Shown here piece after piece: positions 62,920-64,000 of a stretch of 64,000 nt of DNA; position 1 is the stretch's first letter; each line of letters opens with the position of its first letter. The DNA is from VXYL01 sp965203685 (GTDB taxonomy: Bacteria > Pseudomonadota > Gammaproteobacteria > Pseudomonadales > Azotimanducaceae). A program made the translations under genes and the position numbers. Location: NCBI GenBank assembly GCA_965203685.1, contig OZ241908.1:3038001-3102000 (forward strand), given 5' to 3'. The notes under the pieces are model-generated. The model had not been told where the DNA came from. It was given only the letters and a program-made list of their open reading frames with translations, and did not search any database.

Positions 62920-63828
62920 CTAGAGCTTGCGCAGCAGGGCCTTAAGTTCGGCCAACCGCTGTTCGGCACCCCGCGCCCGCTGTTCGGCGGCCCGCGCCCG
63001 TTGCTTGGCGGCGTTAGCCCGCTGTTCGGCAACCCGCCGTTCGGCCGCGTCCGCCCGCTGTTCGAGGGCGTCCGCCCACCGTTCGGTGGCGTCCACGCAC
63101 TGTTCGAGGGCGTCCGCCCACTGTTCGGCGGCGTCCGCGCACTGTTGGGTGGCGTCCCCCAGATCCGCGTGCTCGTCGAAGTCGCGCAGGTTTTCGCCAG
63201 CCGCCGGATCGAACCAGCGCAGCCTGCCCCCCTCGCCGACGTGGCCGACCAGCCCGAGTACGTCGCTCGGCACCCCGGGGCGGCCGTCCGACAGTGCGCG
63301 GGGCGGGATCTCCCGGTAGACGCCGTCGCGCAGCCGCAGGCCCACGAGCGCCGCAGGCCGCCACGACCACGGCGGGTCGTAGAGGAAGTACTCGCGCACG
63401 CCCAGGGACGCGTAGATGTCCCGCTTCGCCCCGTGGTCGCGGGCCCGCGTGCTCGTCGAGGCGATCTCCAGCACGAAGCGCATGTCGGCCTCCGGCTCGT
63501 CCCACAGCACGTACGACCGCCGGTCCGGCCGGTCCGGCGTGCCGAACACCGCGAACACGTCAGGCGCCACCGACCTCCTAACGGGTTCGCCCCGGTCGTC
63601 GCGGCCGATGTAGTGGACGTACATGTTGCCGTCCACGGCGACGGGTTCGTACACGCCGCGCAGATGGCGGCCGATGGCGTCGCGCGAGTAGTCGAGGTGG
63701 CGCCGCTGCTCGCTGCCGTCAACCAGCGGCTGGTCGTCCGTATAGGGCAGGCTGTCCTCGTGGAGCGCGAGGATGGCGTCGAGCGCCGGGCCGGGGCGTG
63801 GCGGGTAGGCGAGCGCGGGTTCGGCCAT
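62920..63828 (-). CDS. Uma2 family putative endonuclease with repetitive coiled-coil tail
   Basis: 302 residues. N-terminal Uma2 (DUF820) nuclease-like domain: VAPDVFAVFG, MRFVLEIASTSTRARDHGAKRD (in part), YASLGVREYFLYDPP, with Asp, Glu and Lys forming a PD-(D/E)xK-type site. The last ~90 residues are seven-residue repeats, roughly ADAxEQW/R, likely a coiled coil. The DNA there is correspondingly repetitive with a 21-bp rhythm. A second family member ends just to the right (63941), so the gene is part of a tandem pair. Uma2 proteins are abundant in some bacteria but their role is unknown. Confidence 0.85.
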   Translation of the reverse strand: MAEPALAYPPRPGPALDAILALHEDSLPYTDDQPLVDGSEQRRHLDYSRDAIGRHLRGVYEPVAVDGNMYVHYIGRDDRGEPVRRSVAPDVFAVFGTPDRPDRRSYVLWDEPEADMRFVLEIASTSTRARDHGAKRDIYASLGVREYFLYDPPWSWRPAALVGLRLRDGVYREIPPRALSDGRPGVPSDVLGLVGHVGEGGRLRWFDPAAGENLRDFDEHADLGDATQQCADAAEQWADALEQCVDATERWADALEQRADAAERRVAEQRANAAKQRARAAEQRARGAEQRLAELKALLRKL

Positions 63829-63940
63829 CTGGCTCTCCTTATCGTGCGGGGTCGGGCCGTCGGCAACGTACCACAGGGGCGGCGACCGCCCAATCCCGGG
63901 TGGCGTGGCGACGTTGTCGGCGCGGGACGGCGTTTGGGCC

Positions 63941-64000
63941 CTAGCGTTTGCGCAGGAAGGCTTCGAGTTCGGCGATCCGCCGTTCGGCGGCGTCCAACAA
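63941..64000 (-). CDS. C-terminal end of a second Uma2-like protein (truncated by window)
   Basis: Only 19 codons and the stop lie in the window, reading LLDAAERRIAELEAFLRKR. This matches the end of the gene at 62920 (QRLAELKALLRKL), and the non-coding flank after each stop is also alike (both run into a GACGGCG(T/C)TT block). Interpretation as a tandem paralogue is strong for the tail but rests on few residues. Confidence 0.6.
   Translation of the reverse strand: MLDAAERRIAELEAFLRKR

Overview
The window is GC-rich, gene-dense bacterial chromosome. LpxL-type lipid A acyltransferase, two RND efflux systems with periplasmic adaptors, a TonB-dependent receptor, a Pseudomonas-like dGTPase remnant and GlnE-type sequence all point to a Gram-negative member of Pseudomonadota, most likely a gammaproteobacterium. 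The mix of sulfatase, phytanoyl-CoA dioxygenase, PQQ dehydrogenase and many short-chain or medium-chain dehydrogenases suggests an environmental, possibly marine or host-associated, heterotroph. This taxonomy is inference; there is no rRNA gene in the window.

Layout. 1-8.2 kb: 3' end of a PEP-utilising enzyme, an SDR, a decayed-looking IS4-type transposase, full-length metH and a DUF3800 gene. 8.3-15.8 kb: divergent enolase-superfamily dehydratase and dihydrodiol-dehydrogenase-like oxidoreductase, small hypothetical proteins, hydrolases, SDR and rhodanese. 15.8-19.5 kb is a decay zone: truncated, frameshifted dgt; a truncated GrdB-like selenoprotein gene that keeps its UGA codon and a SECIS-like hairpin; an intact sulfatase; and an epoxide hydrolase pseudogene lacking its nucleophile. 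19.5-25.5 kb: ABC-2 exporter operon, then a translationally coupled TPR lipoprotein and FG-GAP/ASPIC protein. 25.5-32.5 kb: cysteine-rich TonB receptor, cupin, SPFH protein, an unusual non-coding stretch (tRNA-Pro-like gene, strong terminator, perfect sigma-70 promoter) and an AAA ATPase. 32.8-37.1 kb: M28 peptidase, VOC protein, AGCS symporter, orphan HicB.

37.1-47.6 kb holds two RND efflux systems. The second permease is 1523 residues long: a complete RND pump followed by about 430 residues that read as a GlnE-type adenylyltransferase domain whose metal-binding aspartates are lost. This is the most unusual gene in the window. 47.8-53.9 kb is a tight four-gene operon, HerA-SbcD(Mre11)-SbcC(Rad50)-NurA, the bacterial counterpart of the archaeal DNA end-resection operon. 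54-59.2 kb: a PQQ dehydrogenase / hydroxyacid dehydrogenase / amidohydrolase operon and a second hydroxyacid dehydrogenase. 59.3-64 kb: DUF1761 protein, an orphan HipB-like repressor behind three palindromic operators spaced exactly 50 bp, lipid A acyltransferase, phytanoyl-CoA dioxygenase with a coupled zinc alcohol dehydrogenase, and tandem Uma2-family genes.

A short palindromic repeat family (core GCGGACG-NGGA-CGTCCGC) recurs at about ten intergenic places, usually within 2-35 bp after a stop codon, and has two long nested-hairpin variants.
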